Shown: in pieces, positions 5,711-6,103 of the stretch | Layout: every line of letters begins with the position of its first letter | Position numbering within the stretch: the stretch's first letter is position 1 | Source of the DNA: JBFXAN01 sp050184225 | Lineage (GTDB): Bacteria; Chloroflexota; Dehalococcoidia; CAUJGQ01 | DNA length: 6,103 bases | Assembly (NCBI GenBank): GCA_050184225.1 | Contig: JBFXAN010000269.1 | Coordinates: 1 to 6,103 of the forward strand | Direction: 5' to 3' | Translations under genes and position numbers: made by a program | The notes under the pieces: generated by a model | The model's database searches: none | The model's input: the letters and a program-made list of their open reading frames with translations, nothing else | Told to the model about the DNA's origin: nothing

Positions 5711-6103
5711 TGGAAGACCGCTGCCACCGTCGGGCGGACGACCTCGCGAACATCATCAGCCTCGACCACCTGAACCTGCAGATTCCCGACCAGGGGATCG
5801 CCACGGTGTTCTACGTGGTCGGGCTGGGCTTCACGCGCGACCCTTACATGATGGTCGGCGTGGACAACATGTGGGTCAACCTAGGTCGACAGCAATTTCA
5901 TCTGCTCACACGATCGCCGCAAGTCGTCAACGGTCGAACCGGTCTCGTCGTCGAGGATCTGACCGCGCTGCAGCGACGCTTGGAGTTCGTTTCGCCACGG
6001 CTCGCGCAGACATCGTTATCCTGGCGGTATCACAGTGGGATCGTCGAAGTCCGCTGTCCTTGGGGTAACCTGTTCCGCTGCCACGCCGCGAGCCAAGTGA
6101 TCG
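5710..6103 (+). CDS. VOC-superfamily (glyoxalase/dioxygenase-fold) protein, 5' part
   Basis: The frame opens at an ATG that shares its A with the stop codon of the preceding RraA-family gene (TGATG, 5708-5712) and stays open to the window edge, giving 131 residues without a stop. The translation has a vicinal-oxygen-chelate pattern: beta strand 'ISLDHLNLQIPD' with His20 as a candidate metal ligand, 'YVVGLGFTRDPYM', then 'MWVNLGRQQFHLLT' with His64 at the usual second ligand position. A second module follows, with 'GLVVEDLTALQRRL' and 'IVEVRCPWGNLFRCH'. VOC enzymes include glyoxalases, extradiol dioxygenases, epimerases and resistance proteins; which one applies cannot be said. Tight coupling to an aldolase-like gene suggests a step in the same pathway. 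The C-terminus, possibly including another module, lies outside the window. Confidence 0.78.
   Translation, partial: MEDRCHRRADDLANIISLDHLNLQIPDQGIATVFYVVGLGFTRDPYMMVGVDNMWVNLGRQQFHLLTRSPQVVNGRTGLVVEDLTALQRRLEFVSPRLAQTSLSWRYHSGIVEVRCPWGNLFRCHAASQVI

Overview
The window is about 6.1 kb of GC-rich DNA whose genes all read on the + strand. A classic flagellar filament set (FliD, FliS, a FliT-like chaperone and a YcgR-type c-di-GMP brake) sits beside a Bug/TctC-type solute receptor, a family greatly expanded in Burkholderiales. Together these point to a motile betaproteobacterium. That placement is inference; no rRNA or other marker gene is present.

Left half (1-2677), flagellar module. The 3' end of fliD is followed by a 367-bp gap that holds a 12-bp tandem repeat and no convincing gene. 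Then come fliS, an overlapping fliT-like gene and ycgR. FliD is the filament cap, FliS and FliT are export chaperones for flagellin and FliD, and YcgR slows the motor when c-di-GMP is high.

Middle (2678-3173), gene graveyard. This stretch has no intact gene, but the - strand carries two decayed 3' ends: a glutathione S-transferase C-terminal domain with a one-base frameshift, then the tail of a response-regulator receiver domain that is also frameshifted. They mark a scar where the flagellar cluster meets unrelated DNA.

Right half (3174-6103), a small uptake/catabolic operon. A GntR/FCD-family regulator, probably leaderless and with an inverted repeat just upstream, is followed by a periplasmic Bug receptor, an RraA/HMG-aldolase-like enzyme and a VOC (glyoxalase-fold) protein that runs off the window. 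Spacings are 34 bp, 58 bp and a 1-base overlap, so the four are likely co-transcribed. A plausible job is sensing, capturing and breaking down an unidentified carboxylic or aromatic-derived acid. The substrate cannot be read from the sequence.

No RNA genes, CRISPR array, insertion sequence or phage genes were recognised.
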